From the NCBI GenBank assembly GCA_030528525.1, contig JAUMYT010000006.1, forward strand, positions 58,259 to 122,258: a stretch of 64,000 nucleotides of DNA, in the 5' to 3' direction. Positions 48,453-58,567 of the stretch are shown one piece after another. The notes under the pieces were generated by a model, which saw nothing but the letters and a program-made list of their open reading frames with translations, searched no databases and had not been told where the DNA came from. Position 1 is the stretch's first letter; the number at the start of each line of letters is the position of its first letter. Source of the DNA: Pasteurellaceae bacterium (GTDB lineage Bacteria; Pseudomonadota; Gammaproteobacteria; Enterobacterales; Pasteurellaceae). The position numbers were made by a program, and so were the translations under genes.

Positions 48453-50042
48453 ATGTCACTCAACGATTATCCACAACAAGTTAATAAACGTCGCACCTTT
48501 GCGATTATTTCCCACCCCGATGCGGGTAAAACGACAATTACTGAAAAAGTGTTGCTCTACGGACAAGCGATTCAAAAAGCCGGTTCGGTAAAAGGCAAAG
48601 GCTCGCAAGCCCACGCAAAATCCGACTGGATGGAAATGGAAAAACAACGGGGAATTTCGATTACCACGTCCGTCATGCAGTTCCCTTATGGCGACTGTTT
48701 AGTGAACTTGCTTGACACACCGGGGCACGAAGACTTCTCGGAAGACACCTACCGCACGCTCACCGCCGTAGACAGCTGTTTGATGGTAATCGACAGTGCC
48801 AAAGGGGTTGAAGAACGGACGATCAAATTGATGGAAGTGACTCGCCTGCGTGACACACCGATTTTAACCTTTATGAACAAGCTCGACCGTGATATTCGTG
48901 ACCCAATGGAACTGTTGGACGAAGTGGAAAGCGTGCTAAAAATCCGTTGTGCGCCAATCACTTGGCCAATCGGCTGCGGCAAATTGTTCAAAGGTGTGTA
49001 CCACATCGCCAATGATGAAACCTATCTCTACCAAACAGGGCAAGGTCACACCATTCAAGACGTGCGTGTGGTCAAAGGCTTAAACAGCCCTGAACTCGAT
49101 GCCGCCGTCGGCGATGATTTGGCTCAACAACTGCGTGATGAGTTGGAACTTGTGCAAGGGGCAAGTAACGAATTTGAATTAGACGCGTTTTTAAAAGGCG
49201 AACTCACTCCCGTGTTCTTCGGTACGGCACTCGGCAACTTCGGGGTTGATCACTTCTTAGACGGCTTAACCGCTTGGGCACCGTCGCCACAAGCTCGCCA
49301 GTCAGACGAACGTACCGTTTGTGCAAGCGAAGAAAAATTCAGCGGTTTCGTGTTCAAAATTCAAGCAAATATGGATCCAAAACACCGAGATCGTGTCGCA
49401 TTTTTGCGTGTCGTGTCGGGCAAATATGAAAAAGGCATGAAGCTCAAACACGTCCGCATTGGCAAAGATGTGGTCATTTCCGATGCCTTGACCTTTATGG
49501 CTGGCGACCGTTCTCACGCTGAAGAAGCTTATGCAGGCGATATTATCGGCTTGCACAACCACGGCACGATCCAAATCGGCGATACCTTCACCCAAGGCGA
49601 GAACCTGAAATTTACGGGCATTCCAAACTTCGCCCCAGAGCTATTCCGCCGTATTCGTTTAAAAGATCCGCTCAAGCAAAAACAGCTGCTCAAAGGCTTG
49701 GTGCAACTTTCCGAAGAAGGGGCGGTGCAAGTGTTCCGTCCACTGATGAACAACGATTTAATCGTCGGTGCCGTGGGCGTGTTGCAGTTTGACGTGGTCG
49801 TTTCCCGCTTGAAATCAGAATATAACGTGGAAGCAATTTACGAAACCGTGAACGTAGCAACCGCTCGTTGGGTGGAATGTAACGATGCGAAAAAATTTGA
49901 AGAGTTCAAACGCAAAAACGAACAGAATTTAGCCCTAGATGGCGGCGATAATCTTACCTACATTGCCCCAACCATGGTGAATTTGAACTTAGCACAGGAA
50001 CGCTACCCTGATGTGGTGTTCTTTAAAACCCGAGAACATTAA
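48453..50042 (+). CDS. prfC: Peptide chain release factor 3
   Basis: 529 residues, as in E. coli (529). The GTPase domain has [13 protein letters not shown] (P-loop), [10 protein letters not shown] (switch I), [16 protein letters not shown] (G3) and FMNKLDRD (NKxD). Domains II and III complete the EF-G-like class II factor. RF3 recycles RF1/RF2 after termination. It is alone in its transcript; a motif with a partial inverted copy (CCCCTCTTGT/ACAAGGGGG) follows and may terminate it. Confidence 0.97.
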   Translation: MSLNDYPQQVNKRRTFAIISHPDAGKTTITEKVLLYGQAIQKAGSVKGKGSQAHAKSDWMEMEKQRGISITTSVMQFPYGDCLVNLLDTPGHEDFSEDTYRTLTAVDSCLMVIDSAKGVEERTIKLMEVTRLRDTPILTFMNKLDRDIRDPMELLDEVESVLKIRCAPITWPIGCGKLFKGVYHIANDETYLYQTGQGHTIQDVRVVKGLNSPELDAAVGDDLAQQLRDELELVQGASNEFELDAFLKGELTPVFFGTALGNFGVDHFLDGLTAWAPSPQARQSDERTVCASEEKFSGFVFKIQANMDPKHRDRVAFLRVVSGKYEKGMKLKHVRIGKDVVISDALTFMAGDRSHAEEAYAGDIIGLHNHGTIQIGDTFTQGENLKFTGIPNFAPELFRRIRLKDPLKQKQLLKGLVQLSEEGAVQVFRPLMNNDLIVGAVGVLQFDVVVSRLKSEYNVEAIYETVNVATARWVECNDAKKFEEFKRKNEQNLALDGGDNLTYIAPTMVNLNLAQERYPDVVFFKTREH

Positions 50043-50063
50043 TACTCGCTCCCCTCTTGTACA

Positions 50064-50098
50064 ACAAGGGGGTGAGAAACCGCTACTTTTTGCAAAAA
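50064..50098 (+). repeat. Uptake-signal-like motif between prfC and the usp gene
   Basis: ACAAGGGGGTGAGAAA then CTTTTTGCAAAAA, ending just before the usp ATG; CCCCTCTTGT upstream partly pairs with it. Confidence 0.7.
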
Positions 50099-50108
50099 GG
50101 ACAGACAA

Positions 50109-50534
50109 ATGTACAACAAACTTCTCATTGCGATTGACCTAAACGATCTCAACAGCGCCAAATTCGTGGTGGATACCGCATTACAACTTACCGCCCACAA
50201 CCCAGAGGCAATTTATCGAGTAGTCACTATCATCGAACCCATTGATGATAGTTTTATTTCCTCATTTTTGCCGAAAAACTTCGACAAATCAGTGATTGCA
50301 GAAGCCAACAAAGCGTTACATGAATTTACTCAACAGCATTTCCCTGCAGGTGCCAAAGTACAACACATTGTGGCACACGGCACGATCTACGAAGAGATTA
50401 ACCGTATTGCCGAAGAAAAATCGGTTGATTTGATTGTTATGCTTGCCAGCAGTAAACCGAAAGCCAAAGGACTAAGTTCAAACACAGTGAAAGTCGCCCG
50501 TCACACACAAAAACCGATTTTAATTTTACGTTAA
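50109..50534 (+). CDS. Universal stress protein family
   Basis: 141 residues, single USP domain. [27 protein letters not shown] is the family start and the C-terminus reads [20 protein letters not shown]. The usual G-2x-G-9x-G(S/T) nucleotide loop is only partly present ([11 protein letters not shown]), so ATP binding is uncertain and it may be the UspA-like rather than UspFG-like class. The ribosome binding site AAAGGA overlaps the end of the uptake-like motif. It converges with nfo and their ends overlap by four bases. Confidence 0.85.
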   Translation: MYNKLLIAIDLNDLNSAKFVVDTALQLTAHNPEAIYRVVTIIEPIDDSFISSFLPKNFDKSVIAEANKALHEFTQQHFPAGAKVQHIVAHGTIYEEINRIAEEKSVDLIVMLASSKPKAKGLSSNTVKVARHTQKPILILR

Positions 50535-51376
50535 AGCGAGGTTAGCGAACGGAGGAAGCGGATCTCATCCGCCCAATTTTCAGGCTCGATCGTTTCTAAA
50601 ATCAAGGGAATACCGTTAAAACGGCTGTCTTGCATAATAAGTTGGAACACCTCCGTGCCAATTGTTCCCTTGCGAAGGGTGTCGTGGCGATCTACTCGGC
50701 TAGCAAGTGCTGTTTTCGAACCATTTAAGTGCATGCCTCGCAGGTAATGAAAACCGACAACCTGCCCAAATTCGCTGAAAACTTGCTCACTGGACACATA
50801 ACTACTGATGTCATACCCCGCAGAAAAAAGATGGCAAGTATCTAAACAGACCCCAACTCGGCTTTTATTTTCGACTTGTTCAATAATTTCGGCTAAATGT
50901 TCAAATCTCCAGCCAAGATTTGAACCTTGCCCCGCTGTATTTTCAATCACCGCCACCACATTCGGCACGGCATCGATGGCGATATTCAGCGACTCCGCAA
51001 TGCGGGCAAGGCACTCTTTCTCCGACATTTTATTTAAATGGCTACCTGGGTGAAAATTGAGCAATTTTAATCCAAGTTGATCACACCGCTGCATTTCATC
51101 AATAAACGCTTCGCGAGATTTGGCTAAATTCTCTGCCTCAGGACTACCCAGATTGATCAAATAGCTGTCGTGCGGCAAAATGTGATCTGGGCTGAATTGA
51201 TGCACCTGACAAAAACGCTTAAATTTCGCAATGTTGTCCGACTTTAAGGCGGGTGCTTTCCACTGGCGTTGATTTTTAGTAAACAACGCAAAGGCATTTG
51301 CCCCAATTTCCACTGCACGTAACACCGCATTTTCCACGCCGCCAGACGCACTGACATGTGCACCAATATATTTCAT
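50531..51376 (-). CDS. nfo: Endonuclease IV (AP endonuclease)
   Basis: 281 residues, matching E. coli Nfo (285). The three-zinc TIM barrel is intact: [63 protein letters not shown] and LILETIEPE. It cleaves 5' to abasic sites in base-excision repair. It is alone, between a usp gene and a TorD-like gene transcribed away from it. Confidence 0.96.
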   Translation of the reverse strand: MKYIGAHVSASGGVENAVLRAVEIGANAFALFTKNQRQWKAPALKSDNIAKFKRFCQVHQFSPDHILPHDSYLINLGSPEAENLAKSREAFIDEMQRCDQLGLKLLNFHPGSHLNKMSEKECLARIAESLNIAIDAVPNVVAVIENTAGQGSNLGWRFEHLAEIIEQVENKSRVGVCLDTCHLFSAGYDISSYVSSEQVFSEFGQVVGFHYLRGMHLNGSKTALASRVDRHDTLRKGTIGTEVFQLIMQDSRFNGIPLILETIEPENWADEIRFLRSLTSL

Positions 51377-51435
51377 TTTCTTTTCCTTGTGTGAATGTGT
51401 AACATACCGCTTTTTAAACGTTTAAGAGAAGCACG

Positions 51436-51993
51436 ATGAGCAATCCAATCACGAATGAATTTTCTTTACTCTGTCGCCTGTTTGGTAATCTTTTTTATCG
51501 TCACCCAGAAGATCCCATTTTAACCAGCACCTTTGCCTGGCTTGCCCAAGGAAACTTACGCCAACACTGGCCACTCGCCACCGACACACAAAGCGAGCAA
51601 GCACTGCTAAGCCTTGAAAAAGGAGCAAACCCTGTGCAACAAGGGGGGCATTATCAGGCACTTTTTGCAAAAAATGGAGCAATTGCTCCAACAATTTCTG
51701 CCTATGGATTTTCTGTCGACGAATTTGTCGCTTTCCGCCAACAACGTGGTATGCCCGAGCTGGAAAATGCCGATCATGTGGGGTTACTCCTGCTCACTGC
51801 GTCATGGATTGAGGATAATTTAGACTCCACCGCCGCACAGCGTGAATTGTTTGAGCGCTTTTTATTGCCTGTACTTGGCAAATTCTTAGGGCAAGTCGAA
51901 GCGTTTGATACTGGCTTTTACAAAGCCTTAGCACAGCTCACTCGTGATGCACTCAGTGCAATGGCCGATGAATTGGAAGAGACAGACGAATAA
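51436..51993 (+). CDS. TorD/DmsD family maturation chaperone
   Basis: 185 residues, all-helical. The family box Y-x-x-L-F is seen in GGHYQALFAKNG, then APTISAYGF and ADHVGLLLLTASWIED, then ALAQLTRDALSAMADELE. TorD-like chaperones hold molybdoenzymes such as DMSO or TMAO reductase before Tat export; no reductase gene is adjacent, so the client is unknown. An uptake-like motif inside the gene is translated as QQGG, next to the YQALF box, in a variable loop. Confidence 0.82.
   Translation: MSNPITNEFSLLCRLFGNLFYRHPEDPILTSTFAWLAQGNLRQHWPLATDTQSEQALLSLEKGANPVQQGGHYQALFAKNGAIAPTISAYGFSVDEFVAFRQQRGMPELENADHVGLLLLTASWIEDNLDSTAAQRELFERFLLPVLGKFLGQVEAFDTGFYKALAQLTRDALSAMADELEETDE
51639..51674 (+). repeat. 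Uptake-signal-like motif inside the torD-like gene
   Basis: ACAAGGGGGGCATT then CTTTTTGCAAAAA; in sense with the gene. Confidence 0.65.
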
Positions 51994-52040
51994 CATAATG
52001 CCGCATTAAACGTCTCTCTTGTTAAGTGGAAAGTGAATTG

Positions 52041-52070
52041 GCAAAAAGTCGGCGTTTCTTCCCCCCTTGC
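52041..52070 (-). repeat. Uptake-signal-like motif between torD-like gene and cysE
   Basis: Minus strand GCAAGGGGGGAAGAAA then CTTTTTGC. Confidence 0.6.
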
Positions 52071-52084
52071 AACCGCACTTACCG

Positions 52085-52909
52085 CTAAATGCCATCACCA
52101 CTCATGCCGATATGCTCCGTTCCATTACCAAAAAGCTGATTCATCTCAAACGCAGGTTTTTGGTTTTCGGAGTGTCCGATAATGCGAGCTGGCACGCCAG
52201 CGGCGGTGGCGTGTTCTGGTACGGGTTGGAGTACCACGGAGTTGGCACCGATTTTGGAATATCGCCCAATTTCGATATTGCCGAGAATTTTCGCTCCCGC
52301 CCCGATCATCACGCCTTCACGGATTTTCGGGTGGCGGTCGCCATGTTCTTTGCCTGTGCCGCCGAGCGTGACGCCTTGTAAAATCGAGACATCATTCTCA
52401 ATCACGGAGGTTTCGCCCACCACAATGCCTGTGGCGTGGTCGAGCATAATGCCATAGCCAATCCGAGCGGCAGGATGAATGTCCACATCAAACGCTACAG
52501 AAATTTCATTTTGTAGATAAATTGCCAAGGCTTGGCGACCTTGTTGCCACAAATAGTGCGTGACTCGATAGCTTTGCAAGGCGTGAAAGCCCTTGAGATA
52601 GAGCAGCGGCGTACTCCATTTGTCCACCGCAGGATCACGGGTTCGCACCGCATCAATGTCACAGGCGGCACTCACAATCAAACTCGGATCGGCATCGTAG
52701 GCTTCTTCAATGATCTCTTTTAACGCAATGGCTGGCATAATCGCATTGGCAAGTTTGTTGGCGAGAATGTAGCTCAAGGCGTTGCCCAAATTGTGGTGCT
52801 TCAAAATGGTGGCGTGGAAAAAACTGGCGAGCATTGGCTCACTGTTTGCCAATTGCTCTGCTTCAGATCGGATAGCTTGCCACAGTTGGTGTAATTTCGC
52901 TTCTTTCAT
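52085..52909 (-). CDS. cysE: Serine O-acetyltransferase
   Basis: 274 residues, same as E. coli CysE (273). The helical N-terminal domain (SALSYILANKLA-type) leads to a left-handed beta helix with hexapeptide repeats: AARIGYGIMLDHATGIVVGE, VSILQGVTLGGTGK and GAGAKILGNIEIGRYSKIGANS. The acetyl-CoA site carries the D/H pair (LDHATG, KEHGDRHPKI). It forms O-acetylserine for cysteine synthesis and is feedback-inhibited by cysteine. Its order after gpsA and secB is the enteric arrangement. Confidence 0.97.
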   Translation of the reverse strand: MKEAKLHQLWQAIRSEAEQLANSEPMLASFFHATILKHHNLGNALSYILANKLANAIMPAIALKEIIEEAYDADPSLIVSAACDIDAVRTRDPAVDKWSTPLLYLKGFHALQSYRVTHYLWQQGRQALAIYLQNEISVAFDVDIHPAARIGYGIMLDHATGIVVGETSVIENDVSILQGVTLGGTGKEHGDRHPKIREGVMIGAGAKILGNIEIGRYSKIGANSVVLQPVPEHATAAGVPARIIGHSENQKPAFEMNQLFGNGTEHIGMSGDGI

Positions 52910-52957
52910 TGTTCCCCCAGTTGCAAAATGTGATTCGAAACGGATCGCTTGCTTCGG

Positions 52958-53974
52958 TTATTCGCCTTTTCGCTCACGTCCAAGCAAGGCTTTAGCGACT
53001 TCATTCGGATGTTTTTGGTGGAACAACATCTGATAAATTTGCTCCACAATCGGCATTTCCACCCCCCGTTGTTGAGCGAGCAGATAGGCTTCTTTGGTGT
53101 TGTAAAAGCCTTCCACCACTTGCCCGATTTCCGCCATCGCTTCCTCAGCGGTTTTGCCTTGCCCGAGCATCAGCCCAAAACGGCGGTTGCGGGATTGGTT
53201 GTCGGTACAGGTCAGTACCAAATCGCCTAAGCCTGCCATTCCCATAAAGGTGGTCGGGTTCGCACCAAGGGATGCCCCTAAACGGCTGATTTCCGCCAAA
53301 CCACGGGTGATCAACGCCGTTCGAGCGTTCGCCCCAAAGCCCATTCCGTCTGAAATCCCTGCACCGATGGCGATCACGTTTTTGATCGCTCCACCCAACT
53401 GCACGCCGACCATATCGCTGTTCAGATAGACCCGAAAGGCCTTCGAGCAGTGAATCCGTTGTTGCATTTCATCGGCGAAAACAGGATCGTTAGATGCCAG
53501 CGAAATCGCCGTCGGCAAACCAGCCGCCAACTCTTTGGCAAAGGTCGGCCCAGACAGCACTGCAAGGGGGTAGTTTTTGCCTAAAATCTGCAAAACGACA
53601 TCTTGCAACAAACGCCCCGTATCTCGCTCCAGCCCTTTGGTCGCCCACATAATCCGATGTTCAGGACGTAGCAACGGCTTGATCTTTTCCAGCACATCGG
53701 TAAACACGTGGCTTGGCACCACAATCAGCAAATCCTTTGCTTTTTCAAGGGCTTGTGCCAGATCGCTCTCAATCTCTAACGCATCAGGAAACGGAATATC
53801 GGGCAGAAATTCTTGGTTCATTCGCTCATTTGCCAGCGTTGCCATTTTCTGCGGATTGTGTCCCCACAGATAGGTTTTGTGTCCGTTGCGAGCTAAGGCA
53901 ATCGCCAAAGATGTGCCGTAAGAGCCTGCACCAAGGACAGCAACAGGGGCGGTGTAAGTGGTTGTATCTGTCAT
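52958..53974 (-). CDS. gpsA: NAD(P)+-dependent glycerol-3-phosphate dehydrogenase
   Basis: 338 residues. NAD(P)-binding [18 protein letters not shown] at about 15-32, then the catalytic [13 protein letters not shown] (lysine) and [14 protein letters not shown] motifs. It makes sn-glycerol 3-phosphate for phospholipid synthesis. Between secB and cysE in the usual order. An uptake-like motif at 53562-53595 lies in a loop after the substrate-binding region, antisense to the gene. Confidence 0.97.
   Translation of the reverse strand: MTDTTTYTAPVAVLGAGSYGTSLAIALARNGHKTYLWGHNPQKMATLANERMNQEFLPDIPFPDALEIESDLAQALEKAKDLLIVVPSHVFTDVLEKIKPLLRPEHRIMWATKGLERDTGRLLQDVVLQILGKNYPLAVLSGPTFAKELAAGLPTAISLASNDPVFADEMQQRIHCSKAFRVYLNSDMVGVQLGGAIKNVIAIGAGISDGMGFGANARTALITRGLAEISRLGASLGANPTTFMGMAGLGDLVLTCTDNQSRNRRFGLMLGQGKTAEEAMAEIGQVVEGFYNTKEAYLLAQQRGVEMPIVEQIYQMLFHQKHPNEVAKALLGRERKGE
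53562..53595 (+). repeat. Uptake-signal-like motif inside gpsA
   Basis: GCAAGGGGGTAG then AAAATCTGCAAAAC; antisense to gpsA. Confidence 0.55.
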
Positions 53975-54042
53975 TTTCTCAAATTAAAAGCAAGATAAAA
54001 AAATAGGTATGCAACGCATACCTATTTTGGCATTAAAATCAA

Positions 54043-54558
54043 TTAGTTAACCAATGGTTTTTCTTCATTACTTTCTGCTTCTTCCGCTGCTTGCTGACGC
54101 TCTAAATAATCCATAAAGAGTGCATCAAAGTTAACTGGCGAAAGGTTCAACGCAGGGAATGTGCCACGGTTTACAAGGCTTGCGATCAGTTCACGTGCGT
54201 ATGGGTAAAGCACTTCTGGGCATTTTGATGCTAAGCAGTGAGCTAATTGAATGCCGTCAATGCCAGTGATGGTAAACACGCCTGCTTGTTTTACTTCGCA
54301 GATAAAAGCAACGTCTTCGCTGTCTTCAAGGGTGGTTTCCACGTTGATGTGAAGAGTCACTTCATAAGTGTCTTCGCCCACTTGCACCGTTTCGGTGTCT
54401 AATTCAAAACCGAGTTTTGGTTTCCACTCTTGGTGGAAAATGGTTGGCAGATTTGGGGCTTCAAATGAGACATCTTTGATATAAATGCGTTGAATCTGCA
54501 TTTCAAATGGCACTTGGGCTTCTTCAGCTGCTGCCACTTCTTTGTTTTCTTCAGCCAT
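54043..54558 (-). CDS. secB: Protein-export chaperone SecB
   Basis: 171 residues. [19 protein letters not shown] and [15 protein letters not shown] are SecB signatures, and the C-terminal acidic tail ([12 protein letters not shown]) binds SecA. SecB keeps preproteins export-competent and hands them to SecA. It follows the yibN-like rhodanese gene by 22 bases and precedes gpsA, the classical cluster. Confidence 0.96.
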   Translation of the reverse strand: MAEENKEVAAAEEAQVPFEMQIQRIYIKDVSFEAPNLPTIFHQEWKPKLGFELDTETVQVGEDTYEVTLHINVETTLEDSEDVAFICEVKQAGVFTITGIDGIQLAHCLASKCPEVLYPYARELIASLVNRGTFPALNLSPVNFDALFMDYLERQQAAEEAESNEEKPLVN

Positions 54559-54580
54559 AATAAATTCCTTTAGTTAATGT

Positions 54581-55033
54581 TTATTTGTGTTTCTTCACCA
54601 GTGGAAGGTTCGCCGCACGCCAGCCTGCAATCCCTTCTTTTAAGGCATACACTTTGGTAAAGCCGTGTTTTGCAAGGGTGTTGGCTAAACCTTGGGCGGT
54701 TAAACCGTTGTTGTCAGCGATGATCACGGCACGATCTTTGTACTTCTCGATTTTTTGCAGTTTGTTGCCTTTGATGTCGCTTGGCAGAACGTGATCGCTT
54801 TCGATGATGTGTCCTGCTTTGAACTCATCGTCTGAACGCACATCGATCACAATCGCATCTTCTTTGTTGATGAGCAACGTTGCTTGGGCGTTATCCACCA
54901 CTTTGATTTTGCTGGTTGCCCCTTTGTACAGGTTGATCACCACCGCAATAAACAAGGCAATCCACGCCACCACCATAATGGTGTGATTTGCTGCGAATTG
55001 CTGGACTTGTTGGGCAAAGGTAAGTTGTTCCAT
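54581..55033 (-). CDS. yibN: YibN-like membrane rhodanese-domain protein without catalytic cysteine
   Basis: 150 residues: one N-terminal helix (about 17-35, TIMVVAWIALFIAVVINLY) and a rhodanese fold (INKEDAIVIDVRSDDEFKAGHI, VLPSDIKGNKLQKIEKYKDR, YALKEGIAGWRAANLPLV). The active-site loop, where true sulfurtransferases have C-x4-R, reads DNNGLTAQ and holds no cysteine; the protein has none elsewhere in the domain. It is thus probably not a sulfurtransferase. The E. coli YibN is a SecYEG-associated protein and lies upstream of secB as here. Confidence 0.85.
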   Translation of the reverse strand: MEQLTFAQQVQQFAANHTIMVVAWIALFIAVVINLYKGATSKIKVVDNAQATLLINKEDAIVIDVRSDDEFKAGHIIESDHVLPSDIKGNKLQKIEKYKDRAVIIADNNGLTAQGLANTLAKHGFTKVYALKEGIAGWRAANLPLVKKHK

Positions 55034-55068
55034 AGTATTTCTCTAAGTTAAATCAAATTTCGGAAAAT

Positions 55069-55122
55069 GTAGGGGCAAATTATTATTTGCCCTCGGGGGG
55101 CGAAAAATGTTTCGCCCCTACA
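55069..55122. repeat. Palindromic TGTAGGGGC...CCCCTACA element
   Basis: TGTAGGGGCAAAT and a right arm GCGAAA...TTCGCCCCTACA, with inner arms GGGGGCGAA / TTCGCCCC; related to 10299-10375 and 58446-58495. Confidence 0.7.
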
Positions 55123-55145
55123 AAGGATGATTTTGCTTAAAGAAA

Positions 55146-56447
55146 TTACGCAGGTTGTTGAGCTGCCATTACTTCATCGAAAGTCGTTGCTTTTTCAGTC
55201 ACTTTCGCTTTCGCAAGCACGGCATCAACCGCTTGTTCTTCTAATACCACATTGCGAATGTTGTCGGTTAATTGACGGTTTTTCGCGTAGTAGTCGATCA
55301 CTTCTTGTGGTTGCTCGTACGCAGACGCTAATTCAGCAATAGTCGCTTTCACACGATCTTCGTCCACTTTTAATTCGTTTGAACGGATCACGGCTGAAAG
55401 CAATAAGCCCACTTGAACACGGCGTTTAGCTTCGGCTTCAAATAATTCTGCAGGTAGTTGAGCTGCCATTTCTGGTTTACCGCCGAAACGTTGAACCGCT
55501 TGCTGACGTAACACATCGACTTCTTCTGCCACCGCAGCTTTTGGTACTTCAATCTCGTTTTGTGCCACTAAGCCATTTAATACTTGACCTTTCACACGAG
55601 CCGTTACCGCATTTTTCAACTCACGTTGCATATTTTTCTTGATTTCCGCACGGAGTTCTTCCACGGTTTTGCCTGCACCGAATTTTTTCACGAACTGTTC
55701 TGTTAATTCAGGCAACACCATATTTTCTACTTTCTTCAAGGTAATGGCGAATTTCGCCGCTTTCCCTTTTAAGTTTTCAGCGTGGTATTCTTCAGGGAAA
55801 GTCACATCAATGTCAAATTGCTCGCCCGCTTTGTGACCCACGATACCGTCTTCAAAACCAGGGATCATACGACCTTGACCCATAAATAACACGAAGTCAG
55901 TCGCTTTGCCGCCTTCAAACTCTTCACCGTCCACAGAACCCACGAAGTCGATGGTGACACGATCGTCCGCTTTTGCTGCATCTTGAGATTCTGCCCAAGT
56001 CGCTTGCTGTTTGCGAAGAACGTCCACCATTTTGTCTAAATCGGCTTCGGTGATTTCCACTACTGGTTTTTCGACTTCAATGTTTTCTAAGCCTTTCACT
56101 TCCACTTCTGGGAACACTTCAAAGGTTGCCACGAACACGAAATCTTTACCGATTTCTACGTTTTCAGGGGCGAAAGTTGGACGACCTGCAAGGTTTAATT
56201 TTTCGTTGATCACCACATCAAAGAAGGCACGTTGCATCTCTTCAGATAAAGCATCTTGACGAGCCGCTAAACCGTAGCGTTGCTCGATGATTGAGTGTGG
56301 CACTTTACCTTTACGGAAGCCATCAACGCGTGCGTTTTTGGCGTAGCCTTTTAATTGTTCACGGTATGCCGCTTCGATTTTATCTGCGGCGACAGTAATG
56401 GTTGCACGGCGTTCTAAGCCTTCAGTTGTTTCGATAGAGAATGACAT
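55146..56447 (-). CDS. tig: Trigger factor
   Basis: 433 residues from the ATG at 56445-56447, which has GAGG six bases ahead; four codons further upstream are open but lack a site. The ribosome-binding signature is [17 protein letters not shown]; the FKBP domain has [20 protein letters not shown] and [18 protein letters not shown]. The C-terminal arms are helical. It binds nascent chains at L23 and has prolyl isomerase activity. Monocistronic, with a palindromic repeat after it. Confidence 0.97.
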   Translation of the reverse strand: MSFSIETTEGLERRATITVAADKIEAAYREQLKGYAKNARVDGFRKGKVPHSIIEQRYGLAARQDALSEEMQRAFFDVVINEKLNLAGRPTFAPENVEIGKDFVFVATFEVFPEVEVKGLENIEVEKPVVEITEADLDKMVDVLRKQQATWAESQDAAKADDRVTIDFVGSVDGEEFEGGKATDFVLFMGQGRMIPGFEDGIVGHKAGEQFDIDVTFPEEYHAENLKGKAAKFAITLKKVENMVLPELTEQFVKKFGAGKTVEELRAEIKKNMQRELKNAVTARVKGQVLNGLVAQNEIEVPKAAVAEEVDVLRQQAVQRFGGKPEMAAQLPAELFEAEAKRRVQVGLLLSAVIRSNELKVDEDRVKATIAELASAYEQPQEVIDYYAKNRQLTDNIRNVVLEEQAVDAVLAKAKVTEKATTFDEVMAAQQPA

Positions 56448-56629
56448 TCTTAACCTCAATAATGTAAAAAAGAGTCAGTATATAAAATACAGATAGAAAA
56501 ATAGGCGGAAATTTTACCCCTTTATTGGCAAGATGTCGATAAATAACCGCCCGATTGCCAAAATCTGTTTGCATAACTTGACAAAATGGACTAATTTTTG
56601 GGCTTGCGATAAATTAAAAAGGAGAAAAT

Positions 56630-57157
56630 ATGCAACGGATAACCTTAATTGCACCGAACCAAGCCCACTTTGCCGAGCTGTTGGCTTACAAGGGGGTATT
56701 TCTTGCTCAAAATCTGCAAATCCACGGCAGCTGTGGATTGGATCGCTTTGCCGATCACGAACTGGAACGCTGGCTGGAGTACGTCAATTCCCCTGCGGGC
56801 ACTAACTGGTTTGGCTATGATACCGTGGAAGATTCCACCTATTTAGCGTGGCATTTGGAGCAAAATAGAATGGTGGGCATCATCAATATTCGCCACGAGC
56901 TGACCGATTTTTTACGCCAATTCGGCGGACACATCGGCTATTCCATTCACCCCGATTTTTGGAACCAAGGCTACGGCTCGGAAATGTTGGCACTTGCCCT
57001 AAAAGAGAGCGACAAACTCGGCTTAAACAAGGTGCTGATTACCTGCGACAAAACCAACCCTGCTTCGGCAAAAGTGATAATCAATAATGGTGGCGTATTG
57101 GAAAATGAAGTGCAGAACGGCGAAAATGTGGTGCAGCGGTATTGGATCAGTCGATAA
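56630..57157 (+). CDS. GNAT family acetyltransferase
   Basis: 175 residues. The acetyl-CoA signature is IGYSIHPDFWNQGYGSEML (Q-x-x-G-x-G/A region), preceded by MVGIINIRHEL and followed by KVLITCDKTNPASAKVIINNGG. The ATG has AAAAGGAG. The substrate is unknown; the type resembles small-molecule or protein N-acetyltransferases of the RimJ-like class. The uptake-like motif falls near residue 20 and is translated as YKGVFLAQNLQIHG, in a region normally variable. Confidence 0.82.
   Translation: MQRITLIAPNQAHFAELLAYKGVFLAQNLQIHGSCGLDRFADHELERWLEYVNSPAGTNWFGYDTVEDSTYLAWHLEQNRMVGIINIRHELTDFLRQFGGHIGYSIHPDFWNQGYGSEMLALALKESDKLGLNKVLITCDKTNPASAKVIINNGGVLENEVQNGENVVQRYWISR
56688..56720 (+). repeat. Uptake-signal-like motif inside the GNAT gene
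   Basis: ACAAGGGGGT then CAAAATCTGCAAA; in sense with the gene. Confidence 0.6.
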
Positions 57158-57175
57158 AAAAGCCCCCAAGCGGTT

Positions 57176-57209
57176 GCAAGGGGGTGAGAAAAATGACGTT
57201 TTTGTCAAA
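57176..57209 (+). repeat. Uptake-signal-like motif after the GNAT gene
   Basis: GCAAGGGGGTGAGAAA then GTTTTTGTCAAAG. It directly follows CCCCCAAGCGGTT, so old-type and new-type cores sit side by side. Confidence 0.6.
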
Positions 57210-57219
57210 GACTGGCGAA

Positions 57220-57663
57220 CTATAAGCCTTTTGGAATACGGATTTTTTGACCTGGGAAGATCAAGTCCGCGTTTTTGATCACTTCTTTGTTAGCATCCAC
57301 AATTGCAGTGTATTTTGCACCATTGCCGTAGGCTTTCTCAGCGATTTTCCATAGCGTATCGCCTTTTTCGATCACATAGAATTCGTCGTCGCCTGCCACG
57401 TTTTCGCCACTTGCCACAGTCACGCCTTCGATGTTTACGCTTTCGATGCCTTCTACGTTACCTGCCATCAACACGGCTTTTTCTAATGCCGCAGCGTCTT
57501 TTGCCGTTCCCGTGATTTTCGCCACGCCGTTTTCCACCACCACTTTCACATCTTCAACCCCAGGGTTATCTTGTGCAAGATGATCGGTAACCGCTTTTGA
57601 CGCATCTTCGGTTTTGCTGAATAATTTTTTGCCAATGTTTGACACGAAATCAAATAATCCCAT
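57220..57663 (-). CDS. kbp: BON-LysM potassium-binding-type protein (Kbp/YgaU-like)
   Basis: 147 residues from the ATG at 57661-57663, preceded by GAGGA; E. coli Kbp has 149. The N-terminal BON domain reads DVKVVVENGVAKITGTAKD and the C-terminal LysM domain reads FYVIEKGDTLWKIAEKAYGN to PGQKIRIP. No signal peptide; Kbp is cytoplasmic and binds K+ in E. coli, with a role in growth at high K+. K+ binding here is inferred from homology only. It diverges from the DIP1984 gene. Confidence 0.9.
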   Translation of the reverse strand: MGLFDFVSNIGKKLFSKTEDASKAVTDHLAQDNPGVEDVKVVVENGVAKITGTAKDAAALEKAVLMAGNVEGIESVNIEGVTVASGENVAGDDEFYVIEKGDTLWKIAEKAYGNGAKYTAIVDANKEVIKNADLIFPGQKIRIPKGL

Positions 57664-57768
57664 TGTAAAGTCCTCGATTAATGAAAAGTACAGTTGATTT
57701 AGATTGAAATTTCTCAATCCGTGCGTTAGATTACCGCAATTCCTAGAAGTTCAAAAGAGAAAAAATCA

Positions 57769-58221
57769 ATGAAACTGGCAGAAGCTTTGATTGAACGAGC
57801 CGATTTGCAACGCCGTTTGGCTCAACTGGTTCAACGTTTAAAACAAAACGCCCAATATCAAGAAGGCGAAAGCCCGAGCGAAGATCCGCAGGCGTTGTTG
57901 GCGGAGTATACGCAAACCGCAGACCATCTCAAAAAATTGGTGGTGGCAATCAATTTCGCCAACAACACCATTCAGCTAGCGAACGGCATTGCAATGGTCG
58001 AAGCCTTAGCGGAACGTGATCGCTTAAAAGCGGAGCATTCCACCTTGATCGCCTTAGCGGAAGCGGCAATGGTCGATCAAAATCGGTATAGTCGTAGTGA
58101 AATCAAGATGTTATCGGCAGTGAATGTGCGAGAAATTCGCCAACAAGCAGATGTCATTGCCAAGCAACACCGTGAATTAGACACCCAAATTCAGCAAGCC
58201 AACTGGTTGTTTGATTTGTAA
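57769..58221 (+). CDS. DIP1984 family protein
   Basis: 150 residues, mostly helical with coiled-coil-like heptads: KLAEALIERADLQRRLAQLVQRL, DHLKKLVVAINFANNTIQL and VREIRQQADVIAKQHRELD. Matches the DIP1984 (so-called septicolysin) family by its opening and NRTN/NNT-like centre. Function is unknown and the name septicolysin is not supported by activity data I know of. It lies alone between kbp and the repeat region before holC. Confidence 0.78.
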   Translation: MKLAEALIERADLQRRLAQLVQRLKQNAQYQEGESPSEDPQALLAEYTQTADHLKKLVVAINFANNTIQLANGIAMVEALAERDRLKAEHSTLIALAEAAMVDQNRYSRSEIKMLSAVNVREIRQQADVIAKQHRELDTQIQQANWLFDL

Positions 58222-58567
58222 TTAACCTATTGAAAATTAGGCAGTTTTTCGGTTAAGGCGAATACCACGCTCGCTTAGCGTACAAGCAAACACTTATGGC
58301 AGAAACGAAGGGCAGTTTCACGGGTTTGATTCCCATTTGAACAGCGTCGCCCCGTACAAGTGACTGCGTAATGTGACAGCGTAAATTGTATTACCACGTA
58401 TTGATTAACCGAAAAAAGGGTGGGATTGGGGCATTTATTGATATATGTAGGGACGTGTTGCACACGTCCGTGGGCGTATGCAATACGCCCCTACAAACGA
58501 AGTTATTTTCCATTTTGATGGAATTCCGTTAGAATTGCTCACTTTTCATCACTCATTAAGGTCGCCC
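58222..58567. other. Gap between the DIP1984 gene and holC
   Basis: 346 bases. No credible ORF: a 62-codon minus-strand frame is a chance opening. Holds the palindromic repeat at 58446-58495. A stretch GGGTTTGATTCCC near 58320 looks like a tRNA T arm but no cloverleaf forms around it. No clear promoter. Confidence 0.5.
58446..58495. repeat. Palindromic TGTAGGGAC...GCCCCTACA element
   Basis: Two inner hairpins: GGACGTGTTGCACACGTCC and GGGCGTATGCAATACGCCC, within ends TGTAGGG/CCCTACA. Member of the same group as 10299-10375 and 55069-55122. Confidence 0.75.

Noticed and set aside
58275..58463. 62-codon ORF and a tRNA-like GGGTTTGATTCCC stretch before holC
   Set aside because: No ribosome binding site, no family; no acceptor or anticodon arm can be paired around the T-arm-like bases.
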